Below are positions 1 through 5,860 of a DNA stretch of 5,916 nt, one piece after another. The position numbers and the translations under genes are program-made. Within the stretch, counting starts at the first letter, position 1, and the number at the start of each line of letters is the position of its first letter. The stretch covers positions 1 through 5,916 of the forward strand of contig JBLHMP010000133.1 of the NCBI GenBank assembly GCA_047623555.1, written 5' to 3'. The notes beneath the pieces were generated by a model. It did no database searches, was not told the DNA's origin, and saw nothing but the letters and a program-made list of their open reading frames with translations. The stretch comes from NORP181 sp047623555. Its GTDB lineage: Bacteria; Pseudomonadota; Alphaproteobacteria; Rhodobacterales; Rhodobacteraceae.

Positions 1-93
1 AAAGGCAGAAATCAGTTGCCCAAACTCATCGAAGGCATCAAGTTCAACGACGGTATCGAAGTGACCGATGCCAATGAAACCTGCGTCGCCTGA
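1..93 (+). CDS. Transposase C-terminus, probable IS256 (mutator) family, 5'-truncated by window edge
   Basis: The first frame is open from base 1 and ends in TGA at 91-93, giving the last 30 residues of a protein. The tail contains LPKLIEGIKFNDGIEV, which resembles the C-terminal tail of alphaproteobacterial IS256-family (mutator-type, Pfam PF00872) transposases from memory. Those enzymes are DDE transposases that cut and rejoin the IS ends. The DDE residues lie outside the window, so catalysis cannot be judged. Support comes from the DNA just after the stop, which looks like an IS256-type terminal repeat. The family call rests on this short tail plus the IS end; the alternative is another DDE transposase family. 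Confidence 0.55.
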   Translation, partial: KGRNQLPKLIEGIKFNDGIEVTDANETCVA

Positions 94-126
94 ATGGACG
101 CCATCACCCAAATTCAACCATAGCTC
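1..126 (+). mobile_element. Right end of a probable IS256-family insertion sequence
   Basis: About 10 bases after the transposase stop comes a stretch at 101-126 reading CACCCAAATTCAACCATAG followed by CTC. Read inward on the minus strand it begins GAGCTATGGTTGAATTTGGG. Ends of the GAGCT..GTC/TTGAATTT.. kind, placed directly behind the transposase gene, are usual in IS256-type elements. The exact last base (about 126) is an estimate, because the left inverted repeat and the 8-9 bp target duplication lie outside the window. The element sits about 150 bp beyond the 3' end of the topoisomerase gene. Confidence 0.5.
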
Positions 127-276
127 GCGTTTTCGGGAGGTTAGGCGAAATTCACGCAATACCGTTTTCGCTCGGCTACGCACAAATAGGCCCCGGTTCG
201 CTCCCTCCTGCTTCCATATTGCTTCCAGAAACCCTGAAGGTGATTGCCCCGGTAGCAGCCTGATCGATTGCCGTCC
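127..276. other. Spacer between IS end and topoisomerase 3' end, no recognised gene
   Basis: No confident gene is seen here. On the minus strand a GTG at 280-278 overlaps the topoisomerase TGA in a 4-base GTGA arrangement. It opens 34 codons to a TAG at 176-178, but the peptide is not recognised. The topoisomerase's own frame also stays open after its stop for about 50 codons up to the IS end (it contains SGFLEAIWKQEGANRG) but has no start codon. It could be debris of a gene cut by the insertion. No hairpin with a T-run follows the topoisomerase stop, so no intrinsic terminator is called. Confidence 0.4.
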
Positions 277-2730
277 TCACAACCAACCCTTGGATTTGAA
301 CTCATTCAAATCAACACCAGGCGGCGCATACCATCCGCCTGTGGCGTATCTGGCCCCCAATTTCTGCGCGACTTCCTTGTTGCCGTAGGGAATTTGAAGT
401 GGCGTGTTCGCGGCGGAATTTCGGTGTTCGGAAGCCAGCGGTGGCGTTACATTCGCCAAAGCCGTTGTTGCTTTGGGCTTTCGTGCCTGCTTCGTTGACT
501 TAGCGGTTTTCGCCGCTGGTGGTTTGGAACTTCTCTCGCCGGTTTTGCGGCGACCCTTGCCAGTCTTCACGCTCTGATTAGTGTCAATCCACTTGGACAT
601 AGCAGCGGAACTGGCCTTGGCCTCGTCGGGTATGGCTACACCTTGTTCGCGCGCGATTGTCTCAGCGAATGACAATTGTGCTGAACTAACTGGTTTTGCT
701 CCTGGGTCTCCGTTCGTTTTCCCATCAACGCTTGCGGCTTTCTTGGGGGCATGTTGCTCGAGAAACGCGCGGCAGATCGATCCCGATTTGGTGTAGCCAG
801 CTGGAGGCTTGATCCCCTTCTGGCGCGCTAAACCGTCGGCAAAACGCTTCATCGCAGGTGTTGGAGGTCGTCCGCCGCCCGCGTTGTCCGATGCAAAACC
901 GAGCAAAGGCGACGCACTGTCTGGCGGGCTTTCCACGATCTTGCCAATAATACGCTGGGCGACGTCGCAAACAGCATCGATGGCACCAACCATCTCCTGT
1001 TTACCGACGACGACATCGTCGAGCAGGCATTCGAGTTGCGCTGTCACGCCAGGATCGACCAAGGCCGGATCAGCCTGTTGGAGAACACCAAACAACTTTA
1101 ACCCGGTGTCGGTCGGCACAATGTTCTTGCCCTGGGCAATCAGAAAACCCTGCCGTTTCAACCCACCGATGACCTCGGCGCGGGTGGCAGGCGTGCCGAT
1201 GCCCTTGGCTTCTTTCAACCTGTCGCGCAGAACATCGTCATCGACAAAGCGCCACGCCTGTTGCATCGCTTCGATCAGGGTGCCTTCGTTATAGCGCGGC
1301 GGTGGTCGGGTTTCCTTTTCCTCAACAGTCGGATCTCGTAGTCGCGCGGTCTCGCCGTTTCGCATCTGCGGAAGCAACTGCGCATCGTTGCCCCTTTCGT
1401 CAGCAGGTTGCCATTCCGGGAATGCCGCCCGCCAACCGAGATCAATAGGTTGGCGGCCAGTGGCCTTGAAAGGAAAGCCAACCACGTCGAGCGTTACAGT
1501 TGTTTGGCGATAGCGGAAATCAGGCATGACGGAGGCCAAATACGCCCGCACGATCACGTCAAACAGTTTTTTCTCGTCGGTCGAAAGGCGCGGCCAGACT
1601 TCCCGCAAGCTCTCGATGGTGTTGACGTTGGGGATGACCGCGTGGTGGCTCGCCCCTTCCAATCCCTTGTCGTAGAAACTGCCACTTTTACCCTTTCGTA
1701 TTATCGGCTGTGCTGGCACCGGAATCGTTTTGAACGATTGCCCCACTTGCAATCCGGCGATGATCTGCGGCACATCCCCAATCAACGTCTCGGGTAGGTA
1801 GCGCACTTCGGCACGCGGATAGGTGATGATCTTCTTGCCCTGACCGTCATAGAGTTCCTGAGCGATCTCCAGCGTCTTGGCGGCACTCCAGCCGAAGCGC
1901 GAGGCGCAGAGCTTCTGGAGTGACGGCAGATCGTGCAGTTTAGGCGGGCGTTGACGCTTGTCCTCGACGCGCACGTTGAGCGGCCCCTCGAATTTACGGG
2001 CTGCCTTGACGACTGTCTCGGCACCCTCTCGCTTGAGAATTCGATCCCGTGGCGCATGTCGCATCTTGAATTCACCACCCTCGACCATGGCGGTGGAGAC
2101 AACCTCGAAATAGGTCACGGGAACGAAATTACGGATTTCCAATTCGCGCTTGCAGACGATCGCCAGGGTCGGGGTTTTCACACGACCTACCCCAATGACG
2201 CCTTTCGCGCCTTTGCCAAGGATGACGGTCGCGGTGCGGGTCAGTGACAGATTGTAGATCTGATCAGCCTGGCGGCGCGCGACGGCGGCTGCGTAGAGCC
2301 GGGCGTAATCTGAATTGGGTTTGGCCCGATCAAAAGACTGGCGTATGGTCTGAGCGTCCTGGGCTGTAAACAGCACACGCATGACCTGGCCTCGATACTT
2401 GTAATGTTCAAGGATCTCCTGGCCGATGAGTTGCCCTTCCCGGTCGCAATCGGTGGCAAGCCAGACCCGCTTGGCCGTGCGCAAGGCCTCACGAATGGCT
2501 TTGAGCTTGGTCGCCTTGTTACCACCTTTTGCCGGCCGTGTGCCGTAAAGTTCCTGGGGGCGCAGCAGGATCGGGGACCAACGCTTCCATTCCGGCACCA
2601 CATCCTCTGGTTCGAGCAAGTCGAACAAATGCCCCTCAGCGGGCAGAACCATACCATAGCGAGATCCAATGGCGGCGCGAACGTCTTTCGCCTGACTGGT
2701 TTTCTCGGTGATGACGATTTGATCGGCCAT
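277..2730 (-). CDS. topB: Type IA DNA topoisomerase (topoisomerase III, plasmid/island TopB-TraE type) with C-terminal DUF5710
   Basis: An 817-residue enzyme that cuts one DNA strand through a 5'-phosphotyrosine to relax or decatenate DNA; mobile-element copies are thought to help plasmid or island replication and transfer. Residues 1-130 form the TOPRIM fold (E9 in ITEKTSQAK; D94, D96, E98 in ATDCDREG). The catalytic tyrosine is Y304 in ITYPRAEVRYLP, where chromosomal TopB has YPRTD. SHHAVIPN (361-368), YNEGTLIEAM (480-489) and GIGTPATRAEVI (510-521) are further family signatures. The tail has no paired cysteines, hence no zinc fingers. Instead it has two ~40-residue repeats (623-662, 681-720), a Lys/Arg-rich linker (722-757) and a DUF5710 domain (776-817, ending at the stop). 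The ATG at 2730 is chosen because family homology starts there and a promoter lies between it and the only longer start, a TTG at 2817. It is longer than E. coli TopB (about 650 residues). The symbol names the family, not a proven orthologue. Confidence 0.95.
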   Translation of the reverse strand: MADQIVITEKTSQAKDVRAAIGSRYGMVLPAEGHLFDLLEPEDVVPEWKRWSPILLRPQELYGTRPAKGGNKATKLKAIREALRTAKRVWLATDCDREGQLIGQEILEHYKYRGQVMRVLFTAQDAQTIRQSFDRAKPNSDYARLYAAAVARRQADQIYNLSLTRTATVILGKGAKGVIGVGRVKTPTLAIVCKRELEIRNFVPVTYFEVVSTAMVEGGEFKMRHAPRDRILKREGAETVVKAARKFEGPLNVRVEDKRQRPPKLHDLPSLQKLCASRFGWSAAKTLEIAQELYDGQGKKIITYPRAEVRYLPETLIGDVPQIIAGLQVGQSFKTIPVPAQPIIRKGKSGSFYDKGLEGASHHAVIPNVNTIESLREVWPRLSTDEKKLFDVIVRAYLASVMPDFRYRQTTVTLDVVGFPFKATGRQPIDLGWRAAFPEWQPADERGNDAQLLPQMRNGETARLRDPTVEEKETRPPPRYNEGTLIEAMQQAWRFVDDDVLRDRLKEAKGIGTPATRAEVIGGLKRQGFLIAQGKNIVPTDTGLKLFGVLQQADPALVDPGVTAQLECLLDDVVVGKQEMVGAIDAVCDVAQRIIGKIVESPPDSASPLLGFASDNAGGGRPPTPAMKRFADGLARQKGIKPPAGYTKSGSICRAFLEQHAPKKAASVDGKTNGDPGAKPVSSAQLSFAETIAREQGVAIPDEAKASSAAMSKWIDTNQSVKTGKGRRKTGERSSKPPAAKTAKSTKQARKPKATTALANVTPPLASEHRNSAANTPLQIPYGNKEVAQKLGARYATGGWYAPPGVDLNEFKSKGWL
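571..864 (-). repeat. Two ~40-residue repeats encoded in the topoisomerase C-terminal tail
   Basis: Codons 623-662 (745-864) and 681-720 (571-690) encode related helical units. Aligned without gaps they share F630/F688 followed by A, A635/A693 followed by R, G639/G697 and P643/P701, with similar hydrophobic spacing near the end (F656-L657 against W714-I715). The DNA copies are clearly diverged, so this is an old protein-level duplication. Similar units occur, to my recollection, in the tails of alphaproteobacterial topoisomerase III proteins. They sit where zinc ribbons lie in other type IA enzymes, so a DNA-binding role is a reasonable inference. Confidence 0.6.
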
Positions 2731-2765
2731 GACGAACTCGTTCGCAATAATGGATTTATCAATAG

Positions 2766-2793
2766 AACATAAAGAGAACGTCCATTTTGACAA
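2766..2793 (-). promoter_or_regulatory. Candidate promoter of the topoisomerase gene
   Basis: On the minus strand TTGTCA (2793-2788; 5 of 6 to the sigma-70 -35 consensus) is followed after 16 bases by TATGTT (2771-2766; 4 of 6 to the -10 consensus). Transcription would start near 2758, giving a leader of about 28 bases before the ATG at 2730. The placement favours the 2730 start over the TTG at 2817. The match is by eye only. Confidence 0.4.
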
Positions 2794-2802
2794 CCCAGCT
2801 TT

Positions 2803-2812
2803 TGACCGGTCA
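2803..2812. promoter_or_regulatory. Perfect 10-bp palindrome TGACCGGTCA upstream of the topoisomerase promoter
   Basis: TGACCGGTCA equals its own reverse complement and ends ten bases upstream of the proposed -35 box. The location suits an operator for a regulator of the topoisomerase gene. No regulator gene lies in the window, and a palindrome this short can occur by chance. Confidence 0.25.
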
Positions 2813-3020
2813 CGCAAATCGGCTTTGCCAAGACCAGCAAATAATATGGCCGTGGGCCGCAGACAACCTGCGCGAGTTCATTAAGCTACGGGTAACGCCC
2901 TTCAGGGAAACTGCCTGAAGCGGCGGCGAACCTTTCCCCCCAATCGGTCGATTGCGGGTGGCAGAGCAACGCTGTGTGGTCAAGTTCTAGCCGTGACGAA
3001 CGGGGCTTGCATTCAGATTT
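2813..3020. other. Non-coding spacer with inverted repeats between transporter and topoisomerase
   Basis: No gene is supported. Two inverted repeats stand out. CTTCAGG (2900-2906) and CCTGAAG (2914-2920) form a 7-bp stem with a 7-base loop. CAATCGGTCGATTG (2941-2954) is an inverted repeat with a 2-base centre; it extends by CCC/GGG to 2937-2958 with one mismatch. Neither is followed by a T-run on either strand, so a rho-independent terminator is not supported. A short plus-strand frame ending at 2916-2918 (containing WPWAADNLREFIKLR) has no start codon and is not recognised. Confidence 0.45.
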
Positions 3021-3941
3021 TCAGACAGGTTTCATCCTTCGGCTCAGCTGACGTTCACGGTTGAGAACGTAAACCCCAGTTGCAAGGATGATGAGCGCGC
3101 CTATCGATGTCCACTTGTCCGGAAACTGACCAAAGATCAACCAGCCGTACAAAGTACCCCAGATGATCAGGCTATAATGAACCGGAGCCAAGACCACAGC
3201 CAGCGCAATCTCCAAGGCTTTGATCACTAGCAATTCACCCAAAGCAGCGAAGGCGGCAACACTAATCAGCAATAGGATCTGTTGCGGCGTCTCAGGTGTT
3301 ATCCAGACAAAGGGTAGCGGTAGAGTCAGCAACGCCACACTGGCAATCGCGGTGTAAGCAACGGTGGTTGAGGTTCGGTCTGTTGCCGCAAGGCCGCGGG
3401 ATAAGACCTGTCGCGCAGCAAAACAGGTCGCCGCCAGAACCACCAGCATCATTGCAGGATGAACCAAGCCAAGCCCAGGACGGATGATGATCAACGTGCC
3501 AATGAACCCAATTGCAATTGCGCTCCAACGCCGGATCCCTACTGGTTCGCGCAAAAACAAGGCCCCCATTACGGTTACCATGAATGGAGCAACGAAACTC
3601 ACCGCAACTGCATCGGCCAGCGGCACATAGCTGATGGCAAATACAAAAAACACCGCCGAAAAAACCGCCAGTACGCCACGCGTGATTTGTAGAACCGGGT
3701 GACGGGTCTGTAAGATTTGCGGGCCCTTAATGGCAAGCAGGATCAGAACGCCGAGCAAAAGGCCAAGCTGCCGGGTCCAGACAATCTGGATCGGATGTAG
3801 TGACGAGGTCAGCACTTTGACCTGTGCGTCCGAAGCTGCAAACAGAAAAAAGGCCAACGCCATATAAATCAAGCCACGAAGGTTGTCTGGCTGCTTGGTT
3901 TCCTGTGGCTGAACCACAGGTGCAATTGGGTCATGCGACAT
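3021..3941 (-). CDS. EamA/DMT-superfamily transporter, ten membrane helices
   Basis: A 306-residue inner-membrane protein of the drug/metabolite transporter superfamily, built of two EamA repeats (about 23-153 and 163-294). About ten hydrophobic segments are visible, near 23-40, 52-71, 88-105, 108-130, 138-154, 160-180, 192-211, 220-240, 243-271 and 277-294. They are flanked by a polar N-terminus and a basic C-terminal tail (RERQLSRRMK). FLREP (129-133) ends the fourth helix and RPG (154-156) ends the fifth, both common in EamA proteins. Members export amino acids, metabolites or drugs; the substrate cannot be read from sequence. The ATG at 3941 is preferred to the upstream GTG at 3968 because AGAGAG lies six bases before it. 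The gene follows the decayed stretch at 3969-4349 by 27 bases and precedes the topoisomerase by about 290 bp, so cotranscription with either is doubtful. Confidence 0.93.
   Translation of the reverse strand: MSHDPIAPVVQPQETKQPDNLRGLIYMALAFFLFAASDAQVKVLTSSLHPIQIVWTRQLGLLLGVLILLAIKGPQILQTRHPVLQITRGVLAVFSAVFFVFAISYVPLADAVAVSFVAPFMVTVMGALFLREPVGIRRWSAIAIGFIGTLIIIRPGLGLVHPAMMLVVLAATCFAARQVLSRGLAATDRTSTTVAYTAIASVALLTLPLPFVWITPETPQQILLLISVAAFAALGELLVIKALEIALAVVLAPVHYSLIIWGTLYGWLIFGQFPDKWTSIGALIILATGVYVLNRERQLSRRMKPV
3902..3920 (-). promoter_or_regulatory. Hairpin within the first codons of the transporter gene
   Basis: CCTGTGG (3902-3908) and CCACAGG (3914-3920) are perfect inverted repeats around a 5-base loop. 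In the mRNA the stem spans nucleotides +22 to +40 after the ATG, in the polar N-terminal codons. A stem this near the start could slow translation initiation, but a chance inverted repeat is equally possible. Confidence 0.3.
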
Positions 3942-3947
3942 GGTTGG

Positions 3948-3953
3948 CTCTCT
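3948..3953 (-). promoter_or_regulatory. Ribosome binding site of the transporter gene
   Basis: AGAGAG on the minus strand lies six bases upstream of the ATG at 3941. It decides the start: the alternative GTG at 3968 would add nine residues ahead of MSHDPIAP that have no family character. Confidence 0.55.
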
Positions 3954-3968
3954 GAGATATAGGTCCAC

Positions 3969-4112
3969 TCACCACTGGCCAAATAGGTCTTGGAGCACTT
4001 CAGAGGCCAGCCTTTCTAAAGAGCGCAGCTCATGCGGACTGCCAAATGCCTTGTTCACAATTGTGAATGTTGCGGTGGTTTGCGCGGCTTCGTTCCCGCA
4101 CTTGTCTTCCAT
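3969..4112 (-). CDS. Short ORF or gene remnant, unrecognised, 47 residues
   Basis: From an ATG at 4112 a 47-residue peptide runs to a TGA at 3969. Its tail (HELRSLERLASEVLQDLF followed by GQW) looks like real amphipathic helix rather than a random frame. The frame is open further upstream, back to the TAG at 4155-4157 that ends the DUF6880-like fragment, 62 codons in all. No Shine-Dalgarno sequence precedes the ATG. It stops 27 bases before the transporter start. It may be the C-terminal remnant of a larger gene, joined to the DUF6880 fragment by deletion. The function is unknown, and a chance open frame is not excluded. Confidence 0.25.
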   Translation of the reverse strand: MEDKCGNEAAQTTATFTIVNKAFGSPHELRSLERLASEVLQDLFGQW

Positions 4113-4154
4113 GCAAACCAGAGAAGCAAATACAAAGTCAACTTGCTGGAAGCG

Positions 4155-4349
4155 CTATCCCCGTGCGATGCTCGCCTGACACTTGGCCAACTCGCGCGTG
4201 GCCTCTTTGGGGCGCTGCGCACCCGCCATTTCCAGCCGCCGCTTGGCAGCAGCATTGCCAGTGCCGATCTCGATCAGCTGTTCCGCCAGACGCGGTGCAC
4301 CCAACGCCTCGGGGTTGGTTGCGTTCAGAGTGTTCTTTGAACCAATCAA
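4155..4349 (-). pseudogene. N-terminal fragment of a DUF6880-like protein
   Basis: The frame encodes KNTLNATNPEALGAPRLAEQ and, further on, GNAAAKRRLEMAGAQ and a segment ending QASIARG before TAG at 4155-4157. This matches my memory of the start of DUF6880 proteins, which open with a lysine/threonine-rich leader, NLEALGAxRLAxLL and xGDAAAKRRLRxELAGA. Those proteins are several hundred residues long, so only about the first 60 residues remain here. The KRRL-EMAGA stretch seems to lack two residues against my recalled family pattern. No ATG begins the frame: the first candidate is a TTG at 4349 with no ribosome binding site, and the frame is open back to the stop of the next gene. I therefore call a decayed remnant. 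DUF6880 has no established function. Confidence 0.5.
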
Positions 4350-4388
4350 ATAGGAATCCGAATTTGAAAAATGCCAGTGACAGGCGGC

Positions 4389-5096
4389 TCAGTGAAGCAT
4401 CGCGCGCTGCCCACAGCATTTTTTGAATTTCTTGCCCGACCCGCAGAGGCAAGGGTCATTGCGTCCGGTTTTTCCACTGGTCCGGATGAACGTGCCGGTT
4501 TGCGGCGAATAGGCGCTTCGCTGGCCCAGAAAATACCGGTGCATCCGCATTACGCCAGCGGCGGCCCCGATCAGCAGCTTTTCGCGCCGCTCATCGTCGA
4601 TCGGTTCTTTGTAGGGGCGCATTTCGGGATCGGGATGGTTCTCATGGGCGAGCGCCCAGATCGGGACCATCGGGCCGCTGTGTTCTTCATCATTGAACAA
4701 TTCCGCCCAAATCGAATGTCGCAGATGTGTCCCCGCCAGAAATCCATTAGCCCAGTCGTTCCCGAGAAATCTGCCCTCGGAGTCTTCAAGCACCAGGGGG
4801 AGATAGATATCTTCGCGATCAAGCTGGTGGTTCACATGATTCCAGTGGCGATTGACCAGCTCCATAAAGCGTTGCGCCTCGTTCATATCCTCAAAAACGA
4901 GATCACCATCTTCCGTTTCGCCGCTTTGAATAATCGGTAGGTATTCGCTTGGCATCACAAGGTCTGGGCAGCAAGCAAGTGCTGCAAAATAGCCATCCAG
5001 AGCCTCGGTGTTGGGTATGGCACCGCCAATAACGCTGGAGAGAAAGCTATTCAGTTCGGCATCTTCGGCATCGGTAAGTTGTGAGTTCAGGTTCAT
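4389..5096 (-). CDS. UPF0149 (YecA-like) family protein with C-terminal SEC-C zinc motif
   Basis: A 235-residue cytoplasmic protein. Residues about 10-195 form the helical UPF0149/YecA domain: EALDGYFAALACCPDLVMPS near 31-50, where the family shows (L/M)DG(Y/F)xxAL..GP..V.PSE, and NDWANGFLAG at 113-122. It ends with a SEC-C motif at 211-229 (GRNDPCLCGSGKKFKKCCG) whose C216, C218, C227 and C228 fit the C-x-C-x8-CC zinc ligand pattern seen at the end of SecA. The domain order is standard for YecA-like proteins; the biochemical role is not settled, and SEC-C is generally taken to bind zinc and mediate protein or ribosome contacts. AGGG (5108-5105) lies eight bases before the ATG. The gene is divergent from the integrase fragment and is followed on its strand by the DUF6880 remnant. 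No damage is seen, so it is probably functional. Confidence 0.9.
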   Translation of the reverse strand: MNLNSQLTDAEDAELNSFLSSVIGGAIPNTEALDGYFAALACCPDLVMPSEYLPIIQSGETEDGDLVFEDMNEAQRFMELVNRHWNHVNHQLDREDIYLPLVLEDSEGRFLGNDWANGFLAGTHLRHSIWAELFNDEEHSGPMVPIWALAHENHPDPEMRPYKEPIDDERREKLLIGAAAGVMRMHRYFLGQRSAYSPQTGTFIRTSGKTGRNDPCLCGSGKKFKKCCGQRAMLH

Positions 5097-5326
5097 TTGG
5101 GCAGCCCTGCAATTCTTGATCAGGCCACCGTAACAGCCGTTTCCAGTGAGCGAAACGCCGTTATTGATTCGGGATGGCCGAGCGGAGCGGTACGATTTAT
5201 CGCGACCTGTCCATGCGCAGCACTACGTAGATTTTCCTTTTTCTTCGCATTTTCAATGTGTTCGTTGACTGCAGGCCGATGATCCGCACTGTTGTCCCAA
5301 GCCAAGATCATCTGACTGGATTACCC
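5097..5326. other. Divergent intergenic region between UPF0149 gene and integrase
   Basis: It should hold the promoters for both flanking genes, but no good -35/-10 pair stands out. I looked for a tRNA gene or tRNA 3' end, a common attachment site for integrases of this type. GGGATGGCCGAGCGG (about 5170-5184) recalls a tRNA-Leu/Ser D-arm, but no acceptor, anticodon or T-arm pairing follows, so no tRNA and no att site are called. A minus-strand frame (5311-5120, 63 codons, ATG start) is open but unrecognised. CTACGTAG at 5223-5230 is a short palindrome. Confidence 0.4.
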
Positions 5327-5860
5327 ATGCCCAAACTGACCAAACGCAAGATCGATGCTGCCGAGATCCGGGAAAAGGAATACTTCATCTGGGACGACAC
5401 CCTGCCCGGTTTCGGCCTGCTGGTTCTGCCAAGTGGGCGAAAGAGCTACATCGTTCAATACCGCGCAGGGCGGCGGGCACGGCGCATGAGCCTGGGGCCA
5501 AATACGGTACTGGCCTGCGAACAGGCTCGGGGACAGGCTATTACTATCCTCGCCGCCGTGCGCAAAGGCGAAGACCCCTCCGCCGATCGCGCCGCCCGGC
5601 GCGGTGCCCTCAACATGTCAGACCTGGCAGAGCGGTTCGATGCAGAGCACATCTCGGTGCGTCTGAAGGAAAGCACCGCAACAGAGTACCGCCGCAACCT
5701 ACGGCGATTCATCCTCCCGGCGCTCGGTCGACTGGGTGTGGCCGAGATCACCCGGGCTGATATCTCGAAGTTCCACCACGACCTTCGCCACATCCCCTAT
5801 CAGTGTTTAATGTCACTCAAAACTGACCCGGTAGAGGTCAGAATTGTCACCGAGAAATGA
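5327..5860 (+). pseudogene. Tyrosine recombinase/integrase, N-terminal part only, interrupted by IS21-family element
   Basis: From the ATG at 5327, residues 1-90 form the DUF4102 arm-type DNA-binding domain: DDTLPGFGLLVLPSGRKSYI around 23-42, the basic strand RAGRRARRMSLG, then VRKGEDPSADR. Residues 98-159 form the SAM-like core-binding domain (TATEYRRNLRRFILPALGRL at 117-136, then KFHHDLRHIPYQ at 148-159). The native gene stops at codon 159 (5803). Codons 160-177 and the TGA at 5858-5860 belong to the inserted element. The whole catalytic domain (R, H-x-x-R, Y) is missing, so recombination by this copy is not possible. Intact relatives are about 400 residues and integrate genomic islands, often at tRNA genes. 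The longer in-frame ATG at 5258 adds 23 residues with no family match. The rest of the gene is probably beyond the far IS end outside the window. Confidence 0.92.

Noticed and set aside
809..1294. Long plus-strand frame (161 codons) inside the topoisomerase gene
   Set aside because: It is antisense to well-conserved topoisomerase motifs, and its product is Pro/Ser/Arg-rich as expected of a shadow frame in moderately GC-rich DNA.
2731..2817. Extended topoisomerase start at a TTG (2817)
   Set aside because: The extra 29 residues have no family match and the likely promoter lies downstream of that codon; ATG at 2730 begins exactly at the TOPRIM homology.
2766..2918. Plus-strand open frame containing WPWAADNLREFIKLR, ending at 2918
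   Set aside because: Only about 50 codons, no ATG/GTG start with a ribosome binding site, overlaps the proposed topoisomerase promoter, and I do not recognise the peptide.
4138..4452. Minus-strand 104-codon frame overlapping the UPF0149 3' end and the DUF6880 fragment
   Set aside because: It is a different frame from both; its product is Ala/Arg/Cys-rich without family character, so it is a shadow frame.
5165..5200. tRNA-like string GATGGCCGAGCGG near the integrase
   Set aside because: No acceptor stem, anticodon arm or T-loop with matching pairing follows within tRNA distance, so it is not a tRNA gene.
5120..5311. Minus-strand 63-codon frame upstream of the UPF0149 gene
   Set aside because: No recognisable motif, no clear ribosome binding site, and it fills a region expected to hold divergent promoters.
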